NCBI RefSeq assembly: GCF_009720365.1
Contig: NZ_ML769312.1
Coordinates: forward strand, 930,001-994,000
Length of the DNA: 64,000 bases
Source: Catellatospora paridis
Lineage (GTDB): Bacteria; Actinomycetota; Actinomycetes; Mycobacteriales; Micromonosporaceae
Direction: 5' to 3'
Positions 1-7,808 of this stretch are shown here, piece after piece. The notes under the pieces are model-generated. The model did not search any database. It was not told the DNA's origin and worked only from the letters and a program-made list of their open reading frames with translations. Position 1 is the stretch's first letter. Each line of letters begins with the position of its first letter. The translations under genes and the position numbers were made by a program.

Positions 1-546
1 TACGTCGCGCTGGAGGTCGGCGCCGGCCTGTTCGCGTACCAGCTGCTCACCGAGGGCCGGGGCATGAGCGACGCGGTCGCGGGCGTCTGCGTGTCGCTGT
101 ACTGGGGCAGCCTGTTCGTGGGCCGGGTGCTGCAGGGCTTCGCGGCGCACCGGTTCCTGCCGGGCCAGACCGTCGTGTGGTCGATCGGCGGCATGGCGGC
201 CGGAGCGGTGCTGGTCGCGATCCCCGGTCCGGGCTGGCTGGCCGCGTTCGGGTTCATGGTGATCGGTTTCGCCGCGGCCGCGGTGTTCCCGCTGTTCACG
301 CTGTTGACGGCGGAGCGGGTCGGCGCCGCGCACGCCGACCGGACCATCGGCCTGCAGATGGCGGGCGCGGGGCTGGGCGGCTCGATCATCCCCGCGATAA
401 TCGGCGTGGTGCTGGGCACGTGGGGCGTCAACGCGCTCGGCCTCAGCCTCGTCGTGCTAGCCGCCGCCCTGATCGTCGCGTACCTGGCCGCGACCCGCAC
501 CCGGCATTCCCCGGCCGAACGGGTGACCGGCATCGCGGGGACGTGA
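1..546 (+). CDS. MFS transporter, C-terminal part (start outside window)
   Basis: The reading frame is open from the first base, so 181 C-terminal residues are visible and the start lies upstream. They form about five hydrophobic helices with Gly/Ala-rich packing and short charged loops, as in the second half of a major facilitator permease. A loop with 'GRVLQG' after the first complete helix resembles the conserved inter-helix loop of the family. The DUF1304 gene starts 9 bases after the stop, so the two may be co-transcribed. The substrate cannot be told from this part. Confidence 0.75.
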   Translation, partial: YVALEVGAGLFAYQLLTEGRGMSDAVAGVCVSLYWGSLFVGRVLQGFAAHRFLPGQTVVWSIGGMAAGAVLVAIPGPGWLAAFGFMVIGFAAAAVFPLFTLLTAERVGAAHADRTIGLQMAGAGLGGSIIPAIIGVVLGTWGVNALGLSLVVLAAALIVAYLAATRTRHSPAERVTGIAGT

Positions 547-555
547 CCGACAATC

Positions 556-942
556 ATGTCCATGAACGTGGTCGCTCAGGTGTTCGCCGTGCTCGCGGGT
601 CTGCTGCACGTGCTCATTTTCACGATGGAGAGCGTGCTGTTCCGGCGGCCGCAGGTGCACGGCCGGTTCCGGGTCAAGCCGCAGGACCTGGCGGCGGTCC
701 AGCCCTGGGCCTTCAACCAGGGCTTCTACAACCTGTTCCTGGCGTTGGGGGCGCTGGGCGGCGTGGTCGCCGTGCACACCGGACACGCGGCAGTCGGCGC
801 TGCCGTGGCGCTGTTCGGCTGCGCCAGCATGCTCGGCGCGGCCGTGGTGCTGGCCGCCACCGACCGCCGGATGGCCCGGGCCGCCGCCATCCAGGGTGTG
901 ACCCCGCTGGCCGCCCTGGTCGCGGCACTGTTCGCCGGCTGA
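556..942 (+). CDS. DUF1304 family small membrane protein
   Basis: A 128-residue, four-helix integral membrane protein. The features I recognise as DUF1304 are the N-terminal helix ending in 'HVLIFTMESVLF', the polar stretch 'WAFNQGFYNLFLA', and a C-terminal hydrophobic pair. The length matches the family (about 120 residues). Function is unknown; family members are small inner-membrane proteins. It follows the MFS gene with only 9 bases between, which suggests one transcript. Upstream sequence is the end of the MFS gene and no clear Shine-Dalgarno is visible, so translation may be coupled. Confidence 0.8.
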   Translation: MSMNVVAQVFAVLAGLLHVLIFTMESVLFRRPQVHGRFRVKPQDLAAVQPWAFNQGFYNLFLALGALGGVVAVHTGHAAVGAAVALFGCASMLGAAVVLAATDRRMARAAAIQGVTPLAALVAALFAG

Positions 943-1124
943 TCCGGGCCAGGTCAGCCGAGGTTGCGGCACCGGCGCGCCGCCGGACCGCGACACGACC
1001 GGCCGAGGCGGCGATCTGCGCAGCACACGCCCGCGAGGACGCGATCGCAGGGTACCGTCCAGGGTGGCAGTTCTGCCCGGGTAGCGTACTGATGACCCGG
1101 AATTGTCGAGCAGAAGGCGGAACA

Positions 1125-2849
1125 TTGAGCCAGGAGCCCTCAGCGGCCACGTCCGAAGAGACCGTCACCTTCGCCGACCTCGGCCTGCGGCCGGAGTTGA
1201 CGAAGGCGCTCTCGGCGCTGGGCTACGAGGAGCCGACGCCGATCCAGCGCGAGGCCATCGGCCCGCTGCTGGCAGGCCGGGACCTGCTCGGGCAGGCCGC
1301 CACCGGCACCGGCAAGACCGCCGCGTTCGCCCTGCCGGTGCTGCAGCACTGGGCCGACAGTGCCGACGGCCGCACCAGCGTCGACCCGACCGCACTGATC
1401 CTCGTGCCCACCCGCGAGCTGGCCGTGCAGGTCTCCGAGGCGGTCCATCGCTACGGCCGCGACCTCGGTGTGCGCGTGCTGCCGATCTACGGCGGGCAGC
1501 CCATCGGCCGCCAGCTGCAGACGCTGCGGCGCGGCGTCGACGTCGTGGTGGCCACGCCCGGCCGCGCGCTGGACCACATCGGCCGCGGCACGCTGCAGCT
1601 GGCCAGCCTGCGCACCGTCGTGCTCGACGAGGCCGACGAGATGCTCGACATGGGCTTCGCCGAAGACATCGAGGCGATCCTGCAGGAGACCCCGGACAGC
1701 CGGCAGACCGTGCTGTTCTCGGCGACCATGCCGTCGCGGGTGGAGGGCCTGGTCAAGCGCTACCTGCGCGACGCGGCACGGATCCAGATGGGTCGCGCCA
1801 CGCAGGCTCCGGGCGAGTCGCCCAAGGTCCGCCAGAGCGCATACGTGGTGGCCCGCGCGCACAAGCCGGCCGCGCTCGGCCGCGTCCTCGACGTGGAGGC
1901 GCCGACGGCCGCGATCGTCTTCTGCCGCACCCGCGAAGAGGTCGACCAGCTCACCGAGACCATGAACGGCCGCGGCTACCGGGCGGAGGCGCTGCACGGC
2001 GGCATGAGCCAGGAGCAGCGCGACCGGGTGATGGGACGGCTGCGCGCCGGCACGGCCGACCTGCTGGTCGCCACCGACGTGGCCGCCCGCGGCCTGGACA
2101 TCGAGCAGCTCACCCACGTGATCAACTACGACGTGCCGTCCGCCCCCGAGGCGTACGTGCACCGGATCGGCCGCGTCGGCCGGGCCGGCCGCGAAGGCGT
2201 CGCGGTGACGCTGGCCGAGCCGCGTGAGCACCGCATGCTCAAGGCGATCGAGCGGGTCACCCGGCAGCGCATCACCATGGAGAAGATCCCCAGCGTCGCC
2301 GACCTGCACGCCCGCCGGCTGGAGATGACCCGGGCCGCGATCCACGAGAGCCTGCTCGAGGACGAACTCGACCGGTTCCGGGTCGTCGTGGAGAGCCTGG
2401 CCGACGAGTACGACATCGTCGAGGTCGCCCTCGCTGCGGTGAAGGTCGCGCACGAGGCGATGGGCAACGCCCCCGACGACGAGGTCATCCCCGACATCGC
2501 CGAGCCCGTCGAGCGGCGCGAGCGGCCCGGCCAGGGTGACGGGCGTGCCCGAGGCGGTTCGCGCGGCCCCGCGGCAGGCGCGGTCAAGCTCTTCATCGGA
2601 CTCGGCCGACGCAACGGCATCCGCCCACAGGACCTGGTCGGCGCGATCGCCGGCGAGGCGGGTCTGCCCGGGCGCGACATCGGCGCGATCGAGATCGCCG
2701 ACCGGTTCTCGCTGGTCGAGGTTCCTGCTGAGGCCGCCGACGACGTGATCGAGGCGCTGCGGACCGCGACCATCAAGGGCAAGCGGGTCAGCGCCCGCCG
2801 CGACCGCGACCGTGACCGCGAGGCGGCCCCGCGCCGCCAGCGCTGGTAA
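1125..2849 (+). CDS. DEAD/DEAH-box ATP-dependent RNA helicase with DbpA-type RNA-binding domain
   Basis: 574 residues. The N-terminal Q-motif region (FADLGL...PTPIQ) leads to Walker A 'ATGTGKTAAF', the DEAD box in 'VLDEADEMLD', motif III 'SAT', and a second RecA domain with 'VATDVAARGLDIEQ' and 'HRIGRVGRAGR'. The last about 75 residues form a DbpA/CsdA-like RNA-binding domain ('LFIGLGRRNGI') and a basic Arg/Asp tail. It probably unwinds RNA in ribosome assembly or cold adaptation. The TTG at 1125 is chosen because the Q-motif starts soon after and an AGAAGGCGG purine run precedes it; an in-frame ATG at 1092 is the alternative. The frame stays open far upstream, but that part is low complexity and overlaps DUF1304. 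Confidence 0.9.
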   Translation: MSQEPSAATSEETVTFADLGLRPELTKALSALGYEEPTPIQREAIGPLLAGRDLLGQAATGTGKTAAFALPVLQHWADSADGRTSVDPTALILVPTRELAVQVSEAVHRYGRDLGVRVLPIYGGQPIGRQLQTLRRGVDVVVATPGRALDHIGRGTLQLASLRTVVLDEADEMLDMGFAEDIEAILQETPDSRQTVLFSATMPSRVEGLVKRYLRDAARIQMGRATQAPGESPKVRQSAYVVARAHKPAALGRVLDVEAPTAAIVFCRTREEVDQLTETMNGRGYRAEALHGGMSQEQRDRVMGRLRAGTADLLVATDVAARGLDIEQLTHVINYDVPSAPEAYVHRIGRVGRAGREGVAVTLAEPREHRMLKAIERVTRQRITMEKIPSVADLHARRLEMTRAAIHESLLEDELDRFRVVVESLADEYDIVEVALAAVKVAHEAMGNAPDDEVIPDIAEPVERRERPGQGDGRARGGSRGPAAGAVKLFIGLGRRNGIRPQDLVGAIAGEAGLPGRDIGAIEIADRFSLVEVPAEAADDVIEALRTATIKGKRVSARRDRDRDREAAPRRQRW

Positions 2850-2862
2850 GCGCCACTGACAT

Positions 2863-2910
2863 CAGGTAGAGGGCCGTTCCTGCTCGCGGGCAGGAACGGC
2901 CCTCTACCTG
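2863..2910 (+). terminator. Strong intrinsic terminator hairpin after the helicase gene
   Basis: A perfect 21-bp stem (2863-2883 with 2890-2910) closed by a 6-base loop lies 13 bases after the helicase stop. No T-run follows, as is common in high-GC actinomycetes. It separates the helicase from the ssu promoter. Confidence 0.85.
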
Positions 2911-2947
2911 TGTGAGCATGGATCTATGGCCGCATTCCAGGTCAGAC

Positions 2948-2979
2948 GCTATTCCCATAAATCCTATGGGGTTGATAGC
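2948..2979 (+). promoter_or_regulatory. Nested inverted repeat upstream of ssuA (sulfur motif site A)
   Basis: CCCATA (2954-2959) and TATGGG (2965-2970) form a perfect inverted repeat with a 5-base spacer. An outer pair, GCTAT (2948-2952) and ATAGC (2975-2979), surrounds it. The block is AT-rich in a GC-rich context and lies about 100 bases before the ssuA start. The core TCCCATA recurs near 10985 (minus strand) and at 26141, in both cases upstream of other sulfur-scavenging genes. A regulator site or conserved promoter element is inferred. Confidence 0.6.
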
Positions 2980-3081
2980 CTTTCTCCACCGCGAGCGGGC
3001 TGCCACGGCATACCGCACGACCGGGCACGCTCCCCCGTCATCGGTGACGAGACTTCGCTCCGACCCCTCAGGAGATTCCTC

Positions 3082-4047
3082 ATGCAGGCCCAGCCTGGAC
3101 TTTCCCGCCGTACGCTACTGGCCGCGCTGGCGGCGGCACCCCTGTCCGCGACCCTCCTGTCGGCCTGCGGCGGCGAAGAACCGGCCGCCGCCGGGCAGCC
3201 GCTGCGCATCGGCTACCAGCGCTTCGGCGGGCTCAGTTTGGTCAAGGCGCGCAACGCCGCCGATCCCAAGGCCACCTGGTCGCTGTTCGAGAGCGGCCCC
3301 GCGCTCACCGAGGGCCTCAAGGGCAAGGCGATCGACATCGGACAGACCGGCGAGGCGCCGCCGATCTTCGCCGCCGCCGGGAAGATCGACTTCAAGATCA
3401 TCGGCACCTCCGCGCCGGTGCCCAAAGGCGAGGCCGTGCTCGTCAAGCAGGCCAAGGGGTTCAAGTCCTTCGCCGACCTCAAGGGCAAGAAGGTGGCGCT
3501 GAACAAGGGCTCCAACGTCAACTGGCTGCTGGTGAAGCTCCTGGAGAAGCACAACCTCAAGATCACTGATATCGACGTGAAGTACCTCAAGCCCGCCGAG
3601 GCGCGCCCTGCCTTCGACGGCGACCAGGTCGACGCCTGGATCATCTGGGATCCCTACTTCGCCCTGGCCGAGCAGCCGGGCGTGGTCGTGCTGGAGGACG
3701 CCACCGGCCTGGCCAGCAACCGCGAATACCTGCTCGTCGACCCGACCGCGCTGGAACAGAAGACCGACCAGCTCGGCGAGTTCCTGAAGCAGTACCGGAC
3801 GGTGACCGACTGGGGCATCGCCAACCCCGCCGAGCGCGCTGCGGTGCTCGCGCCCGAGCTCAAGATCCCGCTGGACGTCACCACCCGCGCGCTCTCGCGC
3901 AGCGCCCAGCCCCTCGCCCCGATCACCTCGGAGATCGGCGACGAGTTGCAGGCCATCGCCGATGGTTTCGCCGCGCTCCAGCTGATCCCCGAGAAGATCG
4001 ACATCAAGTCCCGCATCGACGGCCGCTTCAACGAGTCGCTGCGATGA
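3082..4047 (+). CDS. ssuA: ABC transporter substrate-binding lipoprotein, aliphatic sulfonate type (SsuA-like)
   Basis: 321 residues. The signal has a twin-arginine 'SRRTLLAAL' followed by a lipobox 'LLSAC', so this looks like a Tat-exported lipoprotein anchored outside the membrane. The mature part begins with 'LRIGYQRFGGL' and carries the bilobed binding-protein fold of the SsuA/NMT1 group, with 'QTGEAPPIFAAA' and 'DAWIIWDPYF' typical of sulfonate binders. AGGAGA lies 6 bases before the ATG, which fixes the start although the frame extends further upstream. The stop overlaps the start of the permease gene. The substrate class (sulfonates) follows from the family and from the nearby SsuD/SsuE genes; taurine or a related anion is possible. 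Confidence 0.85.
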   Translation: MQAQPGLSRRTLLAALAAAPLSATLLSACGGEEPAAAGQPLRIGYQRFGGLSLVKARNAADPKATWSLFESGPALTEGLKGKAIDIGQTGEAPPIFAAAGKIDFKIIGTSAPVPKGEAVLVKQAKGFKSFADLKGKKVALNKGSNVNWLLVKLLEKHNLKITDIDVKYLKPAEARPAFDGDQVDAWIIWDPYFALAEQPGVVVLEDATGLASNREYLLVDPTALEQKTDQLGEFLKQYRTVTDWGIANPAERAAVLAPELKIPLDVTTRALSRSAQPLAPITSEIGDELQAIADGFAALQLIPEKIDIKSRIDGRFNESLR

Positions 4048-4898
4048 CAGCAGCACCGCGGACGGCGGCTCCGGCCGCCGTCCGCGCCCCCTCCGTCGAC
4101 GCGGTGACCCCGGCACCGGGCAGGTCCGCCCGGCCGTGCCGCGGTCGGCGCGTGCTGCGCCTGGTCAGCCCGGTCGTGCTCCTGGCCGCCTGGGAGGCTG
4201 CCGCGCGGACCGGTCTGCTGCCGCCGGAGAAGCTGCCCGCGCCCAGCGAGGTGCTGCGCACCGGCTGGCGGCTGGCCGCCGACGGCACCCTCGTCGTGCA
4301 CCTGCTCGAATCGCTGCAACGCGCGGCGATCGGCCTGGCCGTCGGCGGCGGGCTGGCACTGCTGCTGGGCGCGGTCGCGGGCCTGCTGCGCATCGGCGAC
4401 GACCTGGTCGACCCGCCCGTGCAGATGGCCCGCATGCTGCCGCACCTGGGCCTGGTCCCGCTGCTGATCATCTGGGTCGGCATCGGCGAGGAGCTGAAGA
4501 TCACGCTGGTCGCGCTGGGCAGCTTCTTCCCGATCTACTTCAACACCTACGCCGGTATCCGCGACATCGACGAACGGCTCGTCGAGGCGGCCCGCACCTG
4601 CGGTCTCGGCCAGCTCGCCCGGCTGTGGCACGTGGTGCTGCCCGGCGCACTGCCCTCGCTGTTCCTCGGGCTGCGGCTGGCCATCGGCGCGGCCTGGCTC
4701 AGCCTCGTCGTCGGCGAGCAGGTCAACGCCCAGACCGGCATCGGCTTCCTGATGATGGAGGCACGCGAGTTCGCCCAGACCGACGTGGTGCTGCTCGGGC
4801 TGCTGGTGTACGCGCTGCTGGGCCTGCTGTCGGATCTGCTGCTGCGCATCGCTGAGAGGAGGACGCTGTCGTGGCGACGCGGACTGAAGGCGACCTGA
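4044..4898 (+). CDS. ssuC: ABC transporter permease, sulfonate type (SsuC-like)
   Basis: 284 residues with about six membrane helices. The permease EAA loop is present as 'EAARTCGLGQLARLWHVVLP', where the ATPase docks. The N-terminal 40 residues are basic, Pro-rich and cytosolic, slightly longer than usual. The ATG overlaps the ssuA stop (ATGA, 4 bases), so translation is coupled. Together with ssuA and ssuB it forms a complete importer. The order A-C-B matches many actinobacterial and proteobacterial ssu/tau loci. Confidence 0.87.
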   Translation: MTAAPRTAAPAAVRAPSVDAVTPAPGRSARPCRGRRVLRLVSPVVLLAAWEAAARTGLLPPEKLPAPSEVLRTGWRLAADGTLVVHLLESLQRAAIGLAVGGGLALLLGAVAGLLRIGDDLVDPPVQMARMLPHLGLVPLLIIWVGIGEELKITLVALGSFFPIYFNTYAGIRDIDERLVEAARTCGLGQLARLWHVVLPGALPSLFLGLRLAIGAAWLSLVVGEQVNAQTGIGFLMMEAREFAQTDVVLLGLLVYALLGLLSDLLLRIAERRTLSWRRGLKAT

Positions 4899-5590
4899 GT
4901 TCGGTGCTGACCGCCGGCGGCGTACGCCGCTCGTTCGGCGCGGCCGTCGTGCTCGACGGCGTCGACCTGACCATCGCGCCCGGAGAGGTGGTCGCGCTGC
5001 TCGGCGGCAGCGGCTCAGGCAAGAGCACACTCCTGCGCATCCTCGCCGGGCTCGACCCGGACGCCGCCGGAACCGTGCACCGGCCGCCCCACCAGGCCGT
5101 GGTGTTCCAGGAGCACCGGCTGCTGCCGTGGAAGCGCGTCATCGACAACGTCGCGCTCGGGCTGACCGGACCGGACGTACGCGCACGGGCGCGGGCGGCG
5201 CTGGCAGAGGTCGGCCTGCCGGATCGCGACTCAGCGTGGCCCGCGGAGCTGTCCGGCGGGCAGGCGCAGCGGGTCGCGGTCGCCCGTGCGCTGGTACGCG
5301 AGCCGGAACTGCTGCTGCTCGACGAGCCGTTCGGGGCGCTGGACGCGCTGACCCGGCTGCGGATGCAGCAGTTGTTCATCCGGTTGCGCGCACAACACGG
5401 CTTCGCGGCGCTGCTGGTCACGCACGACGTGGACGAGGCGCTACTGCTTGCCGACCGCACCCTGGTCCTGGAGGGCGGCCGACTCGTCGAGGACGCCCCC
5501 GTGCCGCTGACACATCCACGTACACCGGACGACCCTGGCTTCGGCGCGCTGCGGCGGCGCCTGCTGGACAGGCTGGGCGTGGCGGCGTGA
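4871..5590 (+). CDS. ssuB: ABC transporter ATP-binding protein, sulfonate type (SsuB-like)
   Basis: 239 residues. Walker A 'GGSGSGKST', Q-loop 'VVFQEHRLLPW', signature 'LSGGQAQR', Walker B 'LLLLDEPFGALD' and H-loop 'LLVTHDVDEAL' are all in order. The 'EHRLLPW' Q-loop is typical of nitrate/sulfonate/taurine ATPases. The GTG start follows GAGAGGAGG and overlaps ssuC by 28 bases. It energises SsuC. The gene ends at the border of the accessory island, and a small hairpin follows. Confidence 0.88.
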   Translation: MATRTEGDLSSVLTAGGVRRSFGAAVVLDGVDLTIAPGEVVALLGGSGSGKSTLLRILAGLDPDAAGTVHRPPHQAVVFQEHRLLPWKRVIDNVALGLTGPDVRARARAALAEVGLPDRDSAWPAELSGGQAQRVAVARALVREPELLLLDEPFGALDALTRLRMQQLFIRLRAQHGFAALLVTHDVDEALLLADRTLVLEGGRLVEDAPVPLTHPRTPDDPGFGALRRRLLDRLGVAA

Positions 5591-5600
5591 ACCATTCGTC

Positions 5601-5630
5601 CCCGGTGGCAATGAGCAGGGTGCCACCCGG
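5601..5630 (+). terminator. Possible terminator hairpin after ssuB
   Basis: GGTGGCA (5604-5610) pairs with TGCCACC (5621-5627) around a 10-base loop, with two further C-G pairs outside one mismatch. It begins 11 bases after the ssuB stop. Confidence 0.5.
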
Positions 5631-5683
5631 CGCACGGAGCCGAGGCGGCCCGGATCGCACCCGCGCACCTCTCGGGAAACGCA

Positions 5684-5730
5684 TCCGCCTTACAAGCGGA
5701 GGGTCGCAGGTTTGAACCCTGCCACGCCCA
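5684..5730 (+). tRNA. tRNA-Val(TAC)-like 3' portion, 5' half missing
   Basis: The anticodon stem TCCGC/GCGGA encloses loop CTTACAA (anticodon TAC). A 5-base variable loop, T-arm GCAGG-TTTGAAC-CCTGC, acceptor strand CACGCCC and discriminator A follow. The bases where the 5' acceptor and D-arm should be do not pair. Such an intact 3' half is what remains when an integrative element recombines into a tRNA gene, so this may be an attachment-site scar marking the island edge. A GGGCGTG that could pair with the acceptor lies in the end of ssuB, about 75 bases too far upstream, and is probably coincidental. Confidence 0.55.
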
Positions 5731-6307
5731 CAGTCCAGGTGCAGGCATTTCGCCTGCCCCTGCTGTGTTTCATGGGATCTTCGGACCGGGCGGTCTTTCA
5801 CCGCCGTTGTCCGCTGCGAACCATAGTTTGCCGACGCTTATCGCACGGATATCGCACGCAAGATCGGCCCCTAGCCTGGGTGCGTCTGGTCGGCCGCCCA
5901 GTATCCGGCGTACAGGCCAACTCGTCCGTCGTCCTCATGGTCACGCCGTCGGCGTGCCCTCTGGGCTGCTGTTCCGCTTCGCGTTGTCAGCCGATGCCGG
6001 TCGTTGTCGGTCGCCGTTTGACGGCCTGGAGACGGCCTGGAGCCATGCTCCACGGCCTGGAGACGGCCTGAAGTCGACCATCAACCTACCGACAACGAGA
6101 AATGACCAGAAAGCAAGCCGACCCCGTGACCCTGAACCTACGGATTACCGGCGGCAAGGTCAGTAGGGTCCAGTGACGAGGTCCGCAGCCCTGACGACGG
6201 TCGTGCACCGCCGGGTGCGGGCAACGGCGTTGCTGTACGTCGCTGCCGTACCGGGAGGTCCAGGTTGAAGCGCCGTGCTTGAAGTGCAGTCAAGCCTTGG
6301 AAGCTTA
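5731..6307. other. Intergenic island DNA without a credible gene
   Basis: Open frames here are short, lack ribosome binding sites and show no recognisable motifs. GC content is visibly lower than in the flanking genes. The only structure I can point to is the ACGGCCTGGAG repeat block at 6021-6073. Confidence 0.5.
6021..6073. repeat. Four direct copies of ACGGCCTGGAG
   Basis: Copies start at 6021, 6032, 6052 and 6063, as two back-to-back pairs 11 bases apart separated by a 9-base CCATGCTCC segment. The last copy has one change (GAAG). It lies in non-coding island DNA. Iterons of a lost replicon, recombinase arm sites or simple duplication are all possible. Confidence 0.7.
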
Positions 6308-6390
6308 CGGTCCCGGCCCGGCTCGAACGGGCAGCCTCCCTCTCCAACAGCGGACGCGCCCTTACCGGGTAGGCGCGCCTAGGGCGGGTC
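6308..6390 (-). other. Degenerate tRNA-like sequence
   Basis: On the minus strand there is a clean T-arm (GCCCG-TTCGAGC-CGGGC, at 6316-6332) and a GCGC/GCGC D-stem around a loop containing CCGGTAA. The region between is imperfect, the anticodon stem has mismatches and the acceptor strands do not pair. It looks like a decayed tRNA; the identity cannot be read. Confidence 0.35.
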
Positions 6391-6527
6391 GCTGGAACTG
6401 TAGATCGGACGAGGCAGAGGGGCAACGGAGATCGGCCGAAGAGTGGTTCTCGCTACTCGAAGGAACGGTGCCGGGCTGTAAATCCGTCACGAAAGCTACA
6501 GAGGTTCGAATCCTCTACCCGCCACCA
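6383..6527 (+). pseudogene. tRNA-Tyr(GTA)-like sequence, interrupted or rearranged in the 5' half
   Basis: The 3' part is tRNA-Tyr-like: anticodon loop CTGTAAA (6476-6482), T-arm AGAGG-TTCGAAT-CCTCT, acceptor ACCCGCC and an encoded ACCA end (6524-6527). A matching 5' acceptor GGCGGGT occurs at 6383-6389, but about 60 extra bases separate it from the D-arm region, and the variable arm has lost pairing. Either the gene carries an insertion or only the 3' half is original and the 5' match is chance. A functional tRNA is unlikely. Confidence 0.5.
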
Positions 6528-6659
6528 GCAGCAAGAACGCGGCTCTGACCGACAAGAACGGTCGGGGCCGCGTTTCGCCTTGAGTCCGACTGTGTCCAGC
6601 TGAGGCCAGCCGTATACGGCCGTCCTGGGGAACATGCGGGGAACGCGTGAACGGCGGTG

Positions 6660-7210
6660 TCACCATGGCTGCTCCATGATCACGCTAGCGATCTCGATGA
6701 GTGAAGCGGTGGCCGCGCTTCTCGGGCGAAACAGGCGACGTACCTGCTGGGCCGCATCAGCAGGAGCGTCGGCCAGGATTGGCAGAAGTAGCAGGAAGCG
6801 TTCGACTGGTTCGATGACACCAGGCTCACTTGGGATGTTTGTTGCGAACTCAAGTAGCTCGTCCCATTCGAGCACCCGGGCTGGCCAGTCGCCCTCGATG
6901 GCGGCAAGCTGCGCTATCGCACCACCGGCGTGTGTTGGCGCTCGAAGTCGATACCGGCATCGTCTTCAAAGTTGCGGTAGATGATCACTAGCTTGTTTCC
7001 GTCGTCCGTTGGAACCCTGAAGACCGGCCACTGTTCGGGGGCGTTCAGCTGCTCCGCCAGTACGTCCATGTCGCCGCCGTCGACATCGAGTCGGGACATG
7101 AGGTTGGACATGTCGTGTGCCCAGTGCAGGTACAGCGGCCAAAATGCTGGATTCTGCAACAGCGCCTCGGCGTTGATCACCGGATAGTCGGCGCGGGTCG
7201 GGAACTCCAT
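6660..7210 (-). pseudogene. Hypothetical protein gene with a one-base frameshift
   Basis: Starting at ATG 7210 the protein reads about 98 residues and ends at a TAG at 6914-6916 just after 'HTPVV'. One base slipped there, the frame continues without interruption as 'IAQLAAIEGDW' through 'EPVERFLLLLPILADAPADAA' to the stop at 6660. The whole product would be about 183 residues, acidic and soluble. The two halves abut exactly, so a single-base deletion near 6918 (or a sequencing error) is the simplest reading. I do not recognise the family. It lies in the accessory island, on the same strand as the next hypothetical gene. Confidence 0.6.
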
Positions 7211-7337
7211 GACTGGAGATTGCCATTTACAAGGCGTTTCGCCTAGCTCCCCGTCTGCCGTCGGCCCGCACCCCGTGGTCATGATCTCCGGCCGTGGTCA
7301 AGACGGAGCTCCCCACCGTAAGAGTCTCAATGTCATG

Positions 7338-7808
7338 TCAAGACGCTGAGTTGGTTCGGCTCGATGCTCGTGGCCATGCGACGTTCGGGTGGGATGGTTC
7401 AGCGGTGGCGCCGCAGTCGGGTTGATCAGACTGTTGGTGCCATCGCTCGTAGGCGGCGTAGATGCGTCGTAGACCATCGCGTTCTTGGCGCAACTCGAGG
7501 AACTCGTCCAGAAGGTCGAACAGCGTTTCGACGGCGCGAGTGTCGAGGGCAGGCTCCATCTGGTGAAAGTTCTTCGGGCCGGCTGGCTCGGTCAGGTGGG
7601 CGACGAGGGACCACCAGACGTGGTTGTCGCCGGAACCGACCTGGGTGACGAGCCATTCGCGGAATCCGGTGAGCAGGCTTGCATTCGCCTCGTCGCACCC
7701 GGTCACGAACGCGACGACACTCGCGAAGTCCGGTCGTATGAGCCACATACCGGGCCGCTTGCGGACTTCGGCGATCAGGTTCCGGTGGTTCTCGACTCCG
7801 ATTCTCAC
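7338..7808 (-). CDS. Hypothetical protein
   Basis: 156 residues, soluble, with aromatic-rich segments ('RKRPGMWLIRPDF', 'NHVWWSLVAHL') and a polar Ser/Pro-rich tail. No transmembrane segment or signal is visible. I do not recognise the family. The compact size and island position are reminiscent of small immunity or accessory proteins, but no toxin is next to it, so I assign no function. GC content is lower than in the core genes. It could be co-transcribed with the frameshifted gene downstream. Confidence 0.5.
   Translation of the reverse strand: MRIGVENHRNLIAEVRKRPGMWLIRPDFASVVAFVTGCDEANASLLTGFREWLVTQVGSGDNHVWWSLVAHLTEPAGPKNFHQMEPALDTRAVETLFDLLDEFLELRQERDGLRRIYAAYERWHQQSDQPDCGATAEPSHPNVAWPRASSRTNSAS

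Noticed and set aside
177-1124. Long N-terminal extension of the helicase frame
   Set aside because: The part before 1125 overlaps two real genes and is Arg/Gly-rich low complexity; helicase similarity starts just after 1125.
2911-3081. RRHVD-type leader peptide before ssuA
   Set aside because: No frame in this region carries the signature or clustered Cys codons.
5575-5730. Full tRNA-Val with a GGGCGTG 5' acceptor in the end of ssuB
   Set aside because: It would need about 75 extra bases between acceptor and D-arm and overlap the ssuB coding region; a 7-base match is easily found by chance here.
6021-6073. CRISPR-like array
   Set aside because: Repeats are only 11 bases, most have no spacer, and no cas gene is present.
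6138-6425. Minus-strand ORF over the tRNA-like sequences
   Set aside because: Overlaps tRNA-like elements, Arg/Pro-rich, no ribosome site.
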